A DNA stretch of 64,000 bases, from NCBI GenBank assembly GCA_031413635.1, contig JANOFM010000298.1:1-64000 (forward strand), given 5' to 3'. The position numbers and the translations under genes are program-made. The stretch comes from SZUA-430 sp031413635 (lineage in GTDB: Bacteria; Pseudomonadota; Alphaproteobacteria; Micropepsales; Micropepsaceae). Below the pieces are notes generated by a model. The model made no database searches. It worked only from the letters and a program-made list of their open reading frames with translations, and was not told where the DNA came from. Shown here piece after piece: positions 32,322 through 40,928 of this stretch; positions within the stretch are counted from its first letter, which is position 1, and every line of letters starts with the position of its first letter.

Positions 32322-33182
32322 ATGGCAAAACTAACGTTCATCGGGCTTGGACGCATGGGCTTCCCGATGGCAGGCCATTTGGCGGCGAACGGCCACGACG
32401 TAACGGTATTCAACAGAAGTCGCGCACGCGCGGAGGAATGGCGGAGTGCACATCCGGGTCACACCGCTGCCACGATTGCCGACGCGGTCAGGGGCGCCGA
32501 CTTCGTATTCTCCTGCGTCGGCGACGATCCCGACATTCGCGCTGTCGCCATGGCGGCATTTCCTGCGATGCGCGACGGGGCGATTTTCGTCGATCACACG
32601 ACGGGCTCGGCTTCGCTCGCCGAAGACCTCTCCAGGAACGCTGAGCACAAGGGCCTTTCATTCATCGATGCACCCGTGTCGGGCGGCGAAGCAGGCGCTC
32701 AGAAGGGACAACTCACCGTCATGTGCGGCGGCGACGCGTCCGCCTTCGCGAAGGCTGAGCCCGTCATCCGCGCTTTCGCCAAAATGGTACGTCTGCTGGG
32801 TCCCGCGGGCAGCGGACAGAAAACGAAGATGGTCAACCAGATTTGCATCGCGGGCCTGGTGCAGGCGCTGTCGGAAGGCCTTTATTTCGCCAAAAGCGCC
32901 GGCCTCGATCCGCTCGCCGTCGTCGAGGTGATCTCGAAGGGCGCCGCCCAAAGTTGGCAGATGGATAATCGCGCGGCGACGATGGCGGACGGCAAGTTCG
33001 ATTTCGGCTTCGCGGTCGAATGGATGCGCAAGGACTTGCGCATCGCGCTCGCCGAAGCGCGCACAAACGGCGCGCAATTGCCGGTGACGGCGCTCGTCGA
33101 TCAATTCTACGCCGATGTCGAAAGTATGGGAGGCAAACGCTGGGACACGTCGAGCCTGATTGCGAGACTAGCAAAGCGCTGA
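32322..33182 (+). CDS. 3-hydroxyisobutyrate dehydrogenase-family NAD(P)-dependent oxidoreductase
   Basis: A 286-residue beta-hydroxyacid dehydrogenase. It has the nucleotide-binding FIGLGRMGFPMAGHLAANGH, the substrate signature DAPVSGGEAGAQKGQLTVMC and the catalytic Lys segment GSGQKTKMVNQI; the C-terminal FAVEWMRKDLRIALAEA is typical. It is a paralogue of mmsB 4.6 kb downstream, but the closing segment differs, so its substrate may be another 3-hydroxyacid (glyoxylate/tartronate semialdehyde type). It overlaps the convergent hemB end by 15 bp. Confidence 0.88.
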   Translation: MAKLTFIGLGRMGFPMAGHLAANGHDVTVFNRSRARAEEWRSAHPGHTAATIADAVRGADFVFSCVGDDPDIRAVAMAAFPAMRDGAIFVDHTTGSASLAEDLSRNAEHKGLSFIDAPVSGGEAGAQKGQLTVMCGGDASAFAKAEPVIRAFAKMVRLLGPAGSGQKTKMVNQICIAGLVQALSEGLYFAKSAGLDPLAVVEVISKGAAQSWQMDNRAATMADGKFDFGFAVEWMRKDLRIALAEARTNGAQLPVTALVDQFYADVESMGGKRWDTSSLIARLAKR

Positions 33183-34175
33183 AATCAACTTTGCCGCGCG
33201 CGGCGCGAAATACGTCAGCACGCCGTCCGCACCCGCGCGCTTGAATGCAATTAGGCTTTCCAAAATCGCGCGGTCGGTATCGATCCAGCCACGCTCGCCC
33301 GCCGCCATGATCATAGAATACTCGCCTGAAACTTGATAAGCGAAAGTCGGCATCCCAAATTGATCCTTCACCTGCCTCACAATATCGAGATAAGGCATCC
33401 CTGGCTTCACCATCACCATGTCGGCGCCCTCGGCGATGTCGAGCGCCACTTCGCGCAATGCCTCGTCGCCGTTCGCGGAGTTCATCTGATAAGTCCGCTT
33501 GTCGCCTTTCAACGCCGTCGCCGAACCCAACGCCTCGCGGAACGGACCATAGAACGCGGAGGCATACTTCGCCGCATAAGCCATGATCAACGTGTCTTTG
33601 AAACCTTCGCGCTCAAGCGCCGTTCGGATCGCACCCACGCGCCCGTCCATCATGTCCGACGGCGCGATGATGTCGCAGCCGGCCCGCACTTGATTGAGCG
33701 CCTGAGCAACCAACACCTCGACCGTCTCGTCGTTCAAGATCGCGCCGTCCTTCATCAACCCGTCATGACCGTGGCTCGTGTAAGGGTCGAGCGCCACGTC
33801 GCACAACACGCCGACATCGAACTTCGCCTTGCGCACCGCACGCGTCGCCTGACAGACGAGATTGTCTGGGTTCAACGCCTCACGCCCATCGTCGGTCTTG
33901 CGCGTAGGATCGGTGTAGGGAAAGAGCGCAATCACTGGTATGCCAAGTCGATGCGCCTCTTCCGCCATCGCCGGAACCAGATCGACCGAAACGCGATCGA
34001 CGCCCGGCATGGCGGCAATCGGCTCGCGCTTGTTCGCGCCGTCGACGAGAAAGATCGGCCAAATCAAGTCGGCCGTCGTCAGGACGTTCTCGGCCACCAA
34101 CCGGCGCGACCACTCCGTCCGCCGCAAGCGGCGCATGCGCGTGTGCGGAAATCCTCTGGGCAGCGTAGAGATCAT
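33168..34175 (-). CDS. hemB: Delta-aminolevulinic acid dehydratase (porphobilinogen synthase)
   Basis: A ~335-residue enzyme condensing two 5-aminolevulinate molecules to porphobilinogen. Motifs are RRLRRTEWSRRLVAENVLTT, IALFPYTDPTRKTDDG, VLCDVALDPYTSHGHDGL, DIIAPSDMMDGRVGAI with the catalytic lysines in YAAKYASAFYGPFREA and VMVKPGMPYLD. The CDVALDPYTSHGHDG segment has Asp where zinc enzymes have Cys, so this is probably the Mg-dependent, zinc-independent class. The ATG at 34175 (MISTLPRGF) is preferred over a GTG at 34220. Confidence 0.95.
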   Translation of the reverse strand: MISTLPRGFPHTRMRRLRRTEWSRRLVAENVLTTADLIWPIFLVDGANKREPIAAMPGVDRVSVDLVPAMAEEAHRLGIPVIALFPYTDPTRKTDDGREALNPDNLVCQATRAVRKAKFDVGVLCDVALDPYTSHGHDGLMKDGAILNDETVEVLVAQALNQVRAGCDIIAPSDMMDGRVGAIRTALEREGFKDTLIMAYAAKYASAFYGPFREALGSATALKGDKRTYQMNSANGDEALREVALDIAEGADMVMVKPGMPYLDIVRQVKDQFGMPTFAYQVSGEYSMIMAAGERGWIDTDRAILESLIAFKRAGADGVLTYFAPRAAKLISALC

Positions 34176-34246
34176 GGCAAAAGCAGCTTCGTTGACAGCG
34201 CGGTGCCCCCTTCGTATCACCGCGCAAAGGTTAAGGGAAAGGCACC

Positions 34247-35386
34247 ATGCCCTTCGAACTCACGGAAGAACAACGGCTTGTCCAGAAAACCGCGCGAGAT
34301 TTCGCGGCGAGCCGCCTCGCGCCATATGCCGCGCAATGGGACGAGGAGGAAACCTTTCCAGTGCCCACTATGCGCCAAGCCGCCGAACTGGGCTTTGCTG
34401 GTATCTATGTGAAGGGCGACGTCGGCGGTTCCGAACTCACCCGCCTCGACGCTGCTTTGATTTTCGAGGAACTCTCGGCGGGATGCACCGCGACGGCCGC
34501 CTACATCTCGATCCACAACATGGCCGCGTGGATGATCGACCGCTTCGGGGCCGACGACCTGCGCAAGAAATGGCTCCCCAAGCTGACGAGCATGGATCTC
34601 ATCGCTAGCTACTGCTTGACCGAACCGGGCTCCGGCTCGGACGCCGCCAGCCTCAAAACCAAGGCAGTCCGCGATCGCGACCACTATGTGTTGAACGGCG
34701 CCAAGGCGTTCATCTCGGGGGCCGGCGTCTCCGACGTCTATGTCTGCATGGTGCGCACCGGCGTCGAGGGACCGAAGGGAATTTCCTGTCTTGTGGTCGA
34801 AAAAGGCACCAAGGGCCTCAGCTTCGGCAAGAACGAGCGCAAGATGGGTTGGCGAAGCCAGCCCACGGCGCAAGTGATCTTCGAGGATTGCCGCGTGCCG
34901 GTGACGAACATCGTCGGCTCCGAGGGCGACGGCTTCCGCATCGCCATGATGGGCCTCGACGGCGGACGCATCAATATCGGCGCCTGCTCGCTCGGCACCG
35001 CGCGCGCCTCGCTTGAACAGGCGTTGCGCTACGTCGCCGAACGCAAGCAATTCGGCAAACAGTTGTCGGAATTTCAGGCGTCGCAATTCAAACTGGCCGA
35101 CATGGCAACCGACCTTGAGGCCTCGCGCCTGATGATCTGGAACGCCGCCGCCGCCCTCGACCGCCGCGATCCGCGCGCCACCATGCTGTGCGCCATGGCC
35201 AAACGCTTCGCCAGCGACAACGCGTCCAGGATCGCCAACGATGCGCTGCAATTGCATGGCGGTTACGGCTATCTGAAGGATTTTCCGCTCGAACGCCACG
35301 TCCGCGATCTGCGCGTCCATCAAATCCTGGAAGGCACCAACGAAATCATGCGCGTGATCATCGCGCGCGAAATGATGCGGCAATAG
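34247..35386 (+). CDS. Acyl-CoA dehydrogenase, probably isobutyryl-CoA dehydrogenase
   Basis: A 379-residue FAD enzyme: ELTEEQRLVQKTARDFAASR, the flavin motif SYCLTEPGSGSDAASLKTKA, AFISGAGVSDVYVCMVRTG and a C-terminal LQLHGGYGYLKDFPLERHV. Although several short-chain acyl-CoA dehydrogenases look alike, the following 3-hydroxyisobutyryl-CoA hydrolase and 3-hydroxyisobutyrate dehydrogenase genes argue for isobutyryl-CoA as substrate (valine degradation). The ribosome-binding site AAGGGAAAGG precedes the ATG. Only three bases separate it from the next gene. Confidence 0.9.
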   Translation: MPFELTEEQRLVQKTARDFAASRLAPYAAQWDEEETFPVPTMRQAAELGFAGIYVKGDVGGSELTRLDAALIFEELSAGCTATAAYISIHNMAAWMIDRFGADDLRKKWLPKLTSMDLIASYCLTEPGSGSDAASLKTKAVRDRDHYVLNGAKAFISGAGVSDVYVCMVRTGVEGPKGISCLVVEKGTKGLSFGKNERKMGWRSQPTAQVIFEDCRVPVTNIVGSEGDGFRIAMMGLDGGRINIGACSLGTARASLEQALRYVAERKQFGKQLSEFQASQFKLADMATDLEASRLMIWNAAAALDRRDPRATMLCAMAKRFASDNASRIANDALQLHGGYGYLKDFPLERHVRDLRVHQILEGTNEIMRVIIAREMMRQ

Positions 35387-35389
35387 ACG

Positions 35390-35794
35390 ATGATCTCGCC
35401 GCGTCTCGCGCTTTGGGCGCTCGCTTACGGCCTTCTCATTTGGTTTGAAGCGACGCTGATCATCCGCTGGGCGGGAGATCTGATCTTCATCCCCGAAAAT
35501 AAAATCTGGACGATCGGCGGCTTTGTCGTCACCGCAGCCCTCGTCTTTGCGGTCGGTTGGTTCTTCTTCGCGACGTTTCAGACACCGCCCGCGGCAAGAG
35601 CGGCCTCGGCCATCCTGATCTGCGCCGTCGGCCTGATCGCCGACGCCTTCGTGTTCAGCTGGATCGATACGGTTTTTCCGGACATGTCGAGCGAACAACA
35701 GCGCTTATTCGCGGTTTGGATAGTTTGGGCCTACGGCGTGGGTTTGATCAGCGGATTGTGGCCGCAAAAACTCATTCGCGTTCCGCAAGCCTAA
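35390..35794 (+). CDS. DUF5367-like small membrane protein
   Basis: A 134-residue protein with four hydrophobic segments; IRWAGDLIF after the first, LICAVGLIADAFVFSWID in the third and LFAVWIVWAYGVGLISGLWP in the last resemble DUF5367 proteins. It sits inside the valine-degradation operon with gaps of 3 and 10 bp, so it is cotranscribed. A catabolic role is not evident; it may be a passenger. Confidence 0.7.
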   Translation: MISPRLALWALAYGLLIWFEATLIIRWAGDLIFIPENKIWTIGGFVVTAALVFAVGWFFFATFQTPPAARAASAILICAVGLIADAFVFSWIDTVFPDMSSEQQRLFAVWIVWAYGVGLISGLWPQKLIRVPQA

Positions 35795-35804
35795 GGAACA
35801 AGCG

Positions 35805-36845
35805 ATGGAAGACGTTCTATTCGAGAAACGCGGTCGCGCCGGCCTCATCACGTTGAACCGGCCGAAAGCCCTGAATGCGCTGACACTCGACATGGTCCAT
35901 GCCATGCGCGCTCAGCTCGAGGATTGGCGCAACGACAATGCGATCGCATGCATCGTCATTCGCGGGGCAGGTGAGCGCGCCTTTTGCGCCGGCGGCGACA
36001 TTCGCGCCCTGCACGACTCCGGCAAGGCGGGCACGCCCTACGTCTTCGATTTCTACGCCCACGAATATCGCCTGAACCGCACGATAAAGCGTTACCCGAA
36101 GCCCTACATCGCGCTGATCAACGGCATCGTAATGGGTGGAGGTGTCGGTGTTTCCGTACACGGACTATATCGTGTCGCCGGGGAAGGTTGCGTCTTCGCC
36201 ATGCCGGAGACGGGGATCGGACTATTTCCCGACGTAGGCGGCACCTATTTCCTGCCGCGTTGCCCCGGCGAGGTCGGCCTGTATTTGGGGCTCACAGGCG
36301 CACGACTCGACGTCACCGACGCAAAATACGCCGGCATTGCGACGCATGTCGTGCCCGCGACACAGCACGAAGCGTTGATTGATGCTTTGGCGGACGGCAC
36401 AAGGCCGTTGGAACGCACGCTCGCTCATTTCGCGGTCAGCCACGACAACAAGTCGAAGATCGCCGGCCTCCAGCCTTTGATCGATCGCCATTTCGCCGGC
36501 GGTTCGGTTGAAGCAATTTTCGCTTCTCTTGAAGTCGATGCGTCGCTCTTCGCTGCCGAGACTCTGAAGTCGCTGCGCACAAAGTCGCCGACCAGCCTGA
36601 AGGTGACCTATCGCCAAATTCGCGAAGGCAAAAAGCTCGGCTTTGAAGATTGCATGCGCCTGGAATTCCGCCTGACGAACCGCTTCATGCACGGCCGTGA
36701 CTTCTACGAGGGCGTCCGCGCCGTCATACTGGAAAAAGACAACGCCCCGAATTGGCAGCCGTCGTCGCTCGAGTCGGTGACGGAAGCGCAGGTCAATGCA
36801 TATTTCGCAACCCTGCCTAACGGCGATCTTGCACTCGACATTTGA
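35805..36845 (+). CDS. 3-hydroxyisobutyryl-CoA hydrolase (enoyl-CoA hydratase/isomerase superfamily)
   Basis: A 346-residue crotonase-fold enzyme. Its motifs LITLNRPKALNALTLDMVHA, GERAFCAGGDIRALHDSG, LINGIVMGGGVGVSVHGLYR and MPETGIGLFPDVGGTYFLPR are those of the 3-hydroxyisobutyryl-CoA hydrolase branch. The LFPDVGG...LPR element and a C-terminal domain longer than in plain hydratases set it apart. It releases 3-hydroxyisobutyrate in valine degradation, feeding the next gene's enzyme. Confidence 0.93.
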   Translation: MEDVLFEKRGRAGLITLNRPKALNALTLDMVHAMRAQLEDWRNDNAIACIVIRGAGERAFCAGGDIRALHDSGKAGTPYVFDFYAHEYRLNRTIKRYPKPYIALINGIVMGGGVGVSVHGLYRVAGEGCVFAMPETGIGLFPDVGGTYFLPRCPGEVGLYLGLTGARLDVTDAKYAGIATHVVPATQHEALIDALADGTRPLERTLAHFAVSHDNKSKIAGLQPLIDRHFAGGSVEAIFASLEVDASLFAAETLKSLRTKSPTSLKVTYRQIREGKKLGFEDCMRLEFRLTNRFMHGRDFYEGVRAVILEKDNAPNWQPSSLESVTEAQVNAYFATLPNGDLALDI

Positions 36846-36877
36846 TGACCAGCTGACACGATAAACGGGAGAACGCC

Positions 36878-37771
36878 ATGCGGATCGGATTCATCGGTTT
36901 AGGCAATATGGGCGGGCCGATGGCGGCCAACCTCGTAAAGGCAGGCCACCAGGTCGCCGTGTTCGACATGTCGAAAGCCGCAATCGAAAATGTAACCGCA
37001 GCCGGGGCGGCAGCCGCGGCGTCGGCCGATGCAGCAGCCGCCGATGCCGAAGTCGTGGTCACGATGCTGCCGGCAGGCCAGCATGTCCGCCAGGTCTATC
37101 TGGGCGAGCAAGGACTGCTCAAGTCTGTGAAACCCGGCACGCTGTGCATCGATTCCTCGACGATCGACGTGGCAACCGCGCGTGAAGTGCAAGTCGCCGC
37201 CAAGGCGGCGCGCGTCGACTTTCTCGACGCCCCCGTTTCCGGCGGTGTCGTCGGAGCAACGGCCGGAACGCTGACCTTCATGGTGGGCGGAGAAAACGAC
37301 GCCTTCGCTCGCGCCAAGCCGATTTTGGAGAAGATGGGGAAGAACATCTTGCACGCCGGCGGCGCGGGGAACGGCCAAGCCGCGAAGATCTGCAACAACA
37401 TGCTGCTCGCGATTTCGATGATCGGAACCTGCGAAGCGTTCGTACTCGCCGAAAAGCTGGGCCTGGACCATCAGACTCTTTTCGACATTTCATCGACGGC
37501 CTCCGGCCAATGCTGGAGCTTAACGACCTATTGTCCAGTCCCGGGGCCGGTTCCTGCGTCACCCGCCAATCGCAACTACCAAGCGGGTTTCACGGCTTCG
37601 ATGATGTTGAAGGATCTAAAGCTCGCCCAGAGCGCGGCGCAGGCAGTAGGGGCCGCCACGCCGCTTGGCGCGCAAGCGACAGCGCTTTACAGCCTGTTTG
37701 AATCCGCCGGCGCCGGCGCGCGCGATTTTTCGGGAATTATTCAATTGTTGAGAGGAACCGCTGGCGATTAA
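36878..37771 (+). CDS. mmsB: 3-hydroxyisobutyrate dehydrogenase MmsB
   Basis: A 297-residue NAD-dependent dehydrogenase. IGFIGLGNMGGPMAANLVKA binds the nucleotide, FLDAPVSGGVVGATAGTLTF binds substrate, and GAGNGQAAKICNNMLLAISM carries the catalytic Lys. The CWSLTTYCPVPGPVPASPA and NYQAGFTASMMLKDLKLAQ segments are diagnostic of true MmsB. It oxidises 3-hydroxyisobutyrate to methylmalonate semialdehyde. The methylmalonate-semialdehyde dehydrogenase that would follow (mmsA) is not in the window. Confidence 0.95.
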   Translation: MRIGFIGLGNMGGPMAANLVKAGHQVAVFDMSKAAIENVTAAGAAAAASADAAAADAEVVVTMLPAGQHVRQVYLGEQGLLKSVKPGTLCIDSSTIDVATAREVQVAAKAARVDFLDAPVSGGVVGATAGTLTFMVGGENDAFARAKPILEKMGKNILHAGGAGNGQAAKICNNMLLAISMIGTCEAFVLAEKLGLDHQTLFDISSTASGQCWSLTTYCPVPGPVPASPANRNYQAGFTASMMLKDLKLAQSAAQAVGAATPLGAQATALYSLFESAGAGARDFSGIIQLLRGTAGD

Positions 37772-37787
37772 CCGTTTGTTTGCCTCA

Positions 37788-37797
37788 TAGTTTAAAC
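37788..37797. promoter_or_regulatory. TAGTTTAAAC motif before the ldtR-like gene
   Basis: Second copy of the TAGTTTAAAC motif also found before cobA and the protease gene (22460-22469). It lies 77 bp before the ldtR-like ATG in an AT-rich stretch, a plausible place for a regulator-binding site. It is short, hence the low confidence. Confidence 0.3.
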
Positions 37798-37873
37798 CAA
37801 TCTTAGCTGCAGCCGACTAACTTGGCGTCCAACGCAATGGGTGAGAAAGCCCGAAGCAGGACAGGTTGGGGTC

Positions 37874-38383
37874 ATGAACGGAAAGGCGACAGCGCGAGTT
37901 GCGACCGAAGAGCAAGGGCAAGAGGGCGTCAAGGCGCGCTATCTTGAATGCCTGAATTTGGTCGAACGTCTGCACAGGCAACTGCTCGACGTCATCAAGG
38001 ACGAACTTGAGCGCGTGGGCCAGCCCGAAGTGAACAGCGTTCAAGCGCTGCTCATGTTCAATATCGGCGAGCAGGAATTGACCGCCGGCGAACTGCGTAC
38101 GCGCGGCCACTACCTCGGCTCGAACGTGTCGTACAATCTCAAGAAGCTCGTCGAAGGCGGCTACATCAACCATGTCCGCTCGGAAAGCGACCGCCGCTCG
38201 GTGCGTGTCAGCTTGACCGAAAAGGGCAAGGACATCCGTAAGATCGTGGCCGGCCTTTTCGATCGCCATGTCCACCTGGTTGAACCGTCGGGTGGTTTGC
38301 CGGTCTCTGAGTTTGAGAATCTGAATAAGTCGCTTAATCGCTTGGAACGTTTCTGGATGGATCAGGTCCGCTTTCGCCTCTAG
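37874..38383 (+). CDS. ldtR: LdtR-like MarR family winged-helix regulator
   Basis: A ~169-residue regulator with RYLECLNLVERLHRQLLDVI, NSVQALLMFNIGEQELTAGE, the recognition helix YLGSNVSYNLKKLVEGGYI and the wing ESDRRSVRVSLTEKGKDI. The same layout is seen in rhizobial LdtR, a regulator linked to L,D-transpeptidase genes and osmotic stress. The ATG at 37874 (MNGKATARV) has GGGG upstream; a GTG at 37841 is in frame but less likely. No L,D-transpeptidase gene is adjacent; hemA follows, with an inverted repeat between. Confidence 0.8.
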   Translation: MNGKATARVATEEQGQEGVKARYLECLNLVERLHRQLLDVIKDELERVGQPEVNSVQALLMFNIGEQELTAGELRTRGHYLGSNVSYNLKKLVEGGYINHVRSESDRRSVRVSLTEKGKDIRKIVAGLFDRHVHLVEPSGGLPVSEFENLNKSLNRLERFWMDQVRFRL

Positions 38384-38405
38384 CTTGCTGAGAACCGTTC
38401 GCAAG

Positions 38406-38436
38406 TTGCCGCATGAAGAGTTATGACATGCGACAA
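38406..38436. promoter_or_regulatory. Inverted repeat between the ldtR-like gene and hemA
   Basis: Arms TTGCCGCATG (38406-38415) and CATGCGACAA (38427-38436) match in nine of ten positions around an eleven-base centre. No T tract follows, so an operator for hemA or a weak ldtR terminator are both possible. It ends about 100 bp before the hemA ATG. Confidence 0.45.
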
Positions 38437-38535
38437 TTGGCACTGGCATCCCGAGCGGTCGGGCGCTTTACTACCAAACGCAAGAGTCAGCCTTAAACAA
38501 GGGCTCTCAATTCGGTCGCGTTTGGGTTTCGCGGA

Positions 38536-39747
38536 ATGAACTACGAAGATCAATTTTCACAGGCCCTGGCGCAAGTTAAGCGGGAAGGTCGCTATCGGGT
38601 CTTCGCCGATATCGTTCGCCGCCGCGGCGCGTTTCCGACCGCCGTCCATCACACCGCGCAGGGCGAACTTCCGGTCACGGTTTGGTGTTCGAACGACTAT
38701 CTGGGCATGGGCCAGAGCCCGTTGGTTTTGACCGCGATGCACGCGGCGGTTGATGTCGCGGGCGCCGGTTCCGGCGGCACACGCAATATCGCCGGCACGA
38801 CCCACTATCACGTCGAACTCGAGCTCGAACTTGCCGACCTTCACGGCAAGGAAGCCGCGTTATTGTTCACGTCGGGCTACATAGCCAACGACGCGGCGCT
38901 CTCGACGCTGGGAAACGTTTTGCCGGGATGCATCATTTTTTCAGATGAGCTCAACCACGCCTCGATGATCGAAGGCATGCGCCGCTCCAAAGCGCAGCGC
39001 CAGATCTGGCGCCACAACGACCTCAAGCATCTCGAAGAGCTGTTGTTGCGCGCCGATCCATCGGCGCCGAAGATTATCGCCTTCGAATCCGTCTACTCGA
39101 TGGACGGCGACATCTCGCCGATCGGCGCAATTTGCGACCTCGCAAAAAAATTCGGCGCGCTGACCTACCTCGACGAAGTTCATGCAGTCGGCCTCTATGG
39201 CTCGCGCGGCGGCGGTGTCGCCGAGCGCGATGGCGTCATGCAACGGATCGACATCATCAACGGCACGCTGGCCAAGGCGTTCGGTGTGATGGGCGGTTAC
39301 ATTGCAGCCACAGCCCAGTTCGTTGATGTCGTGCGCTCGTTCGCGCCGGGTTTCATCTTCACGACATCGATCCCGCCGGTCTTGGCGGCAGGCGCCCTCG
39401 CAAGCGTGCGTCATCTCAAGGTCAGTCAGGTTGAGCGGATACGCCATCAGGAACGTGCGGCCACTCTGAAGACGCTAATGCGCGAAGCAGGCCTGCCGGT
39501 GATGCCGTCGGTCAGTCACATCGTGCCCGTGCTTGTTGGCGATCCTACGCGCTGCAAGCAGTTGTCTGACATTTTGCTGCTCGAACACGCGATCTATGTT
39601 CAGCCGATCAACTACCCGACTGTACCTCGCGGGACCGAGCGTTTGCGCTTTACCCCGTCGCCGTTCCACGACGACGACAAGATGCGCGCGCTGATTACGG
39701 CACTCGACAAGGCGTGGTCGCGGCTCAACATCCAACGTGCCGCCTAA
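38536..39747 (+). CDS. hemA: 5-aminolevulinate synthase (ALAS, C4 pathway)
   Basis: A 403-residue PLP enzyme condensing glycine and succinyl-CoA, the first tetrapyrrole step in alphaproteobacteria. It shows VTVWCSNDYLGMGQSPLVL, GAGSGGTRNIAGTTHYHVEL, FSDELNHASMIEGMRRS, FESVYSMDGDISPIGAICD and YLDEVHAVGLYGSRGGGVAE; the PLP lysine is Lys247 in NGTLAKAFGVMGGY. With hemB in the window and cobA elsewhere, three tetrapyrrole genes lie within 17 kb but not in one operon. No FNR box is visible before it, in contrast to many alphaproteobacterial hemA genes. Confidence 0.97.
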   Translation: MNYEDQFSQALAQVKREGRYRVFADIVRRRGAFPTAVHHTAQGELPVTVWCSNDYLGMGQSPLVLTAMHAAVDVAGAGSGGTRNIAGTTHYHVELELELADLHGKEAALLFTSGYIANDAALSTLGNVLPGCIIFSDELNHASMIEGMRRSKAQRQIWRHNDLKHLEELLLRADPSAPKIIAFESVYSMDGDISPIGAICDLAKKFGALTYLDEVHAVGLYGSRGGGVAERDGVMQRIDIINGTLAKAFGVMGGYIAATAQFVDVVRSFAPGFIFTTSIPPVLAAGALASVRHLKVSQVERIRHQERAATLKTLMREAGLPVMPSVSHIVPVLVGDPTRCKQLSDILLLEHAIYVQPINYPTVPRGTERLRFTPSPFHDDDKMRALITALDKAWSRLNIQRAA

Positions 39748-39934
39748 CGCGCCCTCCGCCATCATCTTGGAGGTGACGACCGTCGGTTCGTCGCAGAAAG
39801 TGACGGCAATCGACGAGGCAACGGGCACGGAAGTATCCTTCATCGCGCCCACATCCGCCGCCCGAATCGATATCGAACGCCTTGCAAGATCGAAACTCGC
39901 CTACGTCATGAAAAAAAAAGGCGACGACGCCTAA
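39737..39934 (+). CDS. DUF6898-like small protein behind hemA
   Basis: A 65-residue protein reading ILEVTTVGSSQKVTAIDEAT, then GTEVSFIAPTSAARIDIERL and a lysine-rich end. This matches short alphaproteobacterial proteins (DUF6898) of the pattern ...vkVsAiDp.TGtEVsi.gP... found behind hemA. It starts with a GTG eleven bases before the hemA stop, so it is translationally linked to ALAS. The function is unknown. Confidence 0.7.
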   Translation: MPPNAPSAIILEVTTVGSSQKVTAIDEATGTEVSFIAPTSAARIDIERLARSKLAYVMKKKGDDA

Positions 39935-39974
39935 GGCCTCGCCGCCCAATTCTCGAAGACTGCCGGCGAGTTGG

Positions 39975-40430
39975 CTAGGCCGCCTTCTTGCGCCGTCCGC
40001 GTCCGGCACTCGCCGGGACCCGCCCAAGACCGATCTTCTTTGCGAAATCCGAACGCTGACGCGCGTAGGCCGGGGCGACCATTGGATAGTCGGGCGGCAG
40101 TCCCCACTTCGCGCGGTATTCTTCCGGCGACATGCTGTAGTTCGAGCGCAGATACCGCTTCAACATTTTCAGCCTCTTGCCGTCCTCCAGGCAAATGATG
40201 AAGTCGTCGCCGATCGATTTCTTCACCGAGACCGCGGGCTTTGCGGCGTTCGCGGCATCGACGCCGGCACCCGACATCAAGCCGGCCAGCGCCGAATGTA
40301 CGTTTTTCAGGATGACCGGGACTTCCGTCATCGGCACCTGATTGTGGCTGACATACGATGAGACGATACCTGTCGCGAGATTCAACAGGTGGTCGGTGGC
40401 TTTGCCGTTCTCTGGTTTGGTGTCCGACAT
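39975..40430 (-). CDS. mucR: MucR/Ros family transcriptional regulator
   Basis: A 151-residue regulator with the family's DNA-binding core FIICLEDGKRLKMLKRYLRS, NYSMSPEEYRAKWGLPPDYP and MVAPAYARQRSDFAKKIGLG, and a basic tail GRGRRKKAA. As in many MucR proteins the classic Ros zinc finger is reduced to one cysteine in the CLEDG segment. MucR binds AT-rich promoter DNA and controls exopolysaccharide, motility and cell-cycle genes. The ATG at 40430 (MSDTKPENG) gives the family N-terminus; the frame is open to 40553. The exopolysaccharide genes at the window's right end are possible targets. Confidence 0.92.
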   Translation of the reverse strand: MSDTKPENGKATDHLLNLATGIVSSYVSHNQVPMTEVPVILKNVHSALAGLMSGAGVDAANAAKPAVSVKKSIGDDFIICLEDGKRLKMLKRYLRSNYSMSPEEYRAKWGLPPDYPMVAPAYARQRSDFAKKIGLGRVPASAGRGRRKKAA

Positions 40431-40928
40431 CGAGGGTATCCTAAGTTGTTCTGGCGAAATAATATTACTGACTTTTGGAATCGGGAGCTTCAGCTTCACC
40501 ATATGGAACTTGACGATCGACGACGCAAGTAAAAACCAGAATATCCACACCATGCCGTCACAATTTGGTTAGTATTTCGAGGCTATTCGGCTCAACTAAG
40601 TTGACTTCGCCTGACGCTATTCACAGGCAGTCGATAAACTATTGTTGAACAGGCGAAGGCATCGACAAATCCTCGATCAGTTTGTGTTCGTCGGCGCAAC
40701 GATGACGCTTGGATTGGTGTGAGACGGAAATCACGCCAGACCCATGCCGCGTTCGCGTCGGCCGTTAACCCAAAACCGTCAAGCGGGGTCGCTAATCTCC
40801 AATACTTCACCGCAATAGTATTAGCGGGATTGAACGCAGCCCCCGCAAATGCTTGTGTTGGATCGTGGGTAAGTATCCAGTTGGACACAAGCCCGGGTAG
40901 GTCACGCCGGGGGAGCCGAAGCCAAACA
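40431..40928. other. ~500-bp gap between mucR and nrdR
   Basis: The AT-rich part near 40431-40620 is the likely mucR promoter and perhaps an autoregulatory target. The rest has only overlapping short frames on both strands without a recognisable product or ribosome-binding site. A small hairpin (AATACT...AGTATT near 40799-40820) is present. In many relatives glyA precedes nrdR; it does not here. No riboswitch resembling FMN or cobalamin types was seen. Confidence 0.4.

Noticed and set aside
28336..32334. A 1,332-codon open frame on the plus strand
   Set aside because: It is antisense to motB and the penicillin acylase-family gene and crosses the flavin reductase gene. Both minus-strand genes have clear motifs; the long frame is a by-product of high GC and codon bias, with an Arg/His-rich, motif-free translation.
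34217..35698. A 493-codon minus-strand open frame
   Set aside because: Antisense to the isobutyryl-CoA dehydrogenase and DUF5367-like genes; shadow frame.
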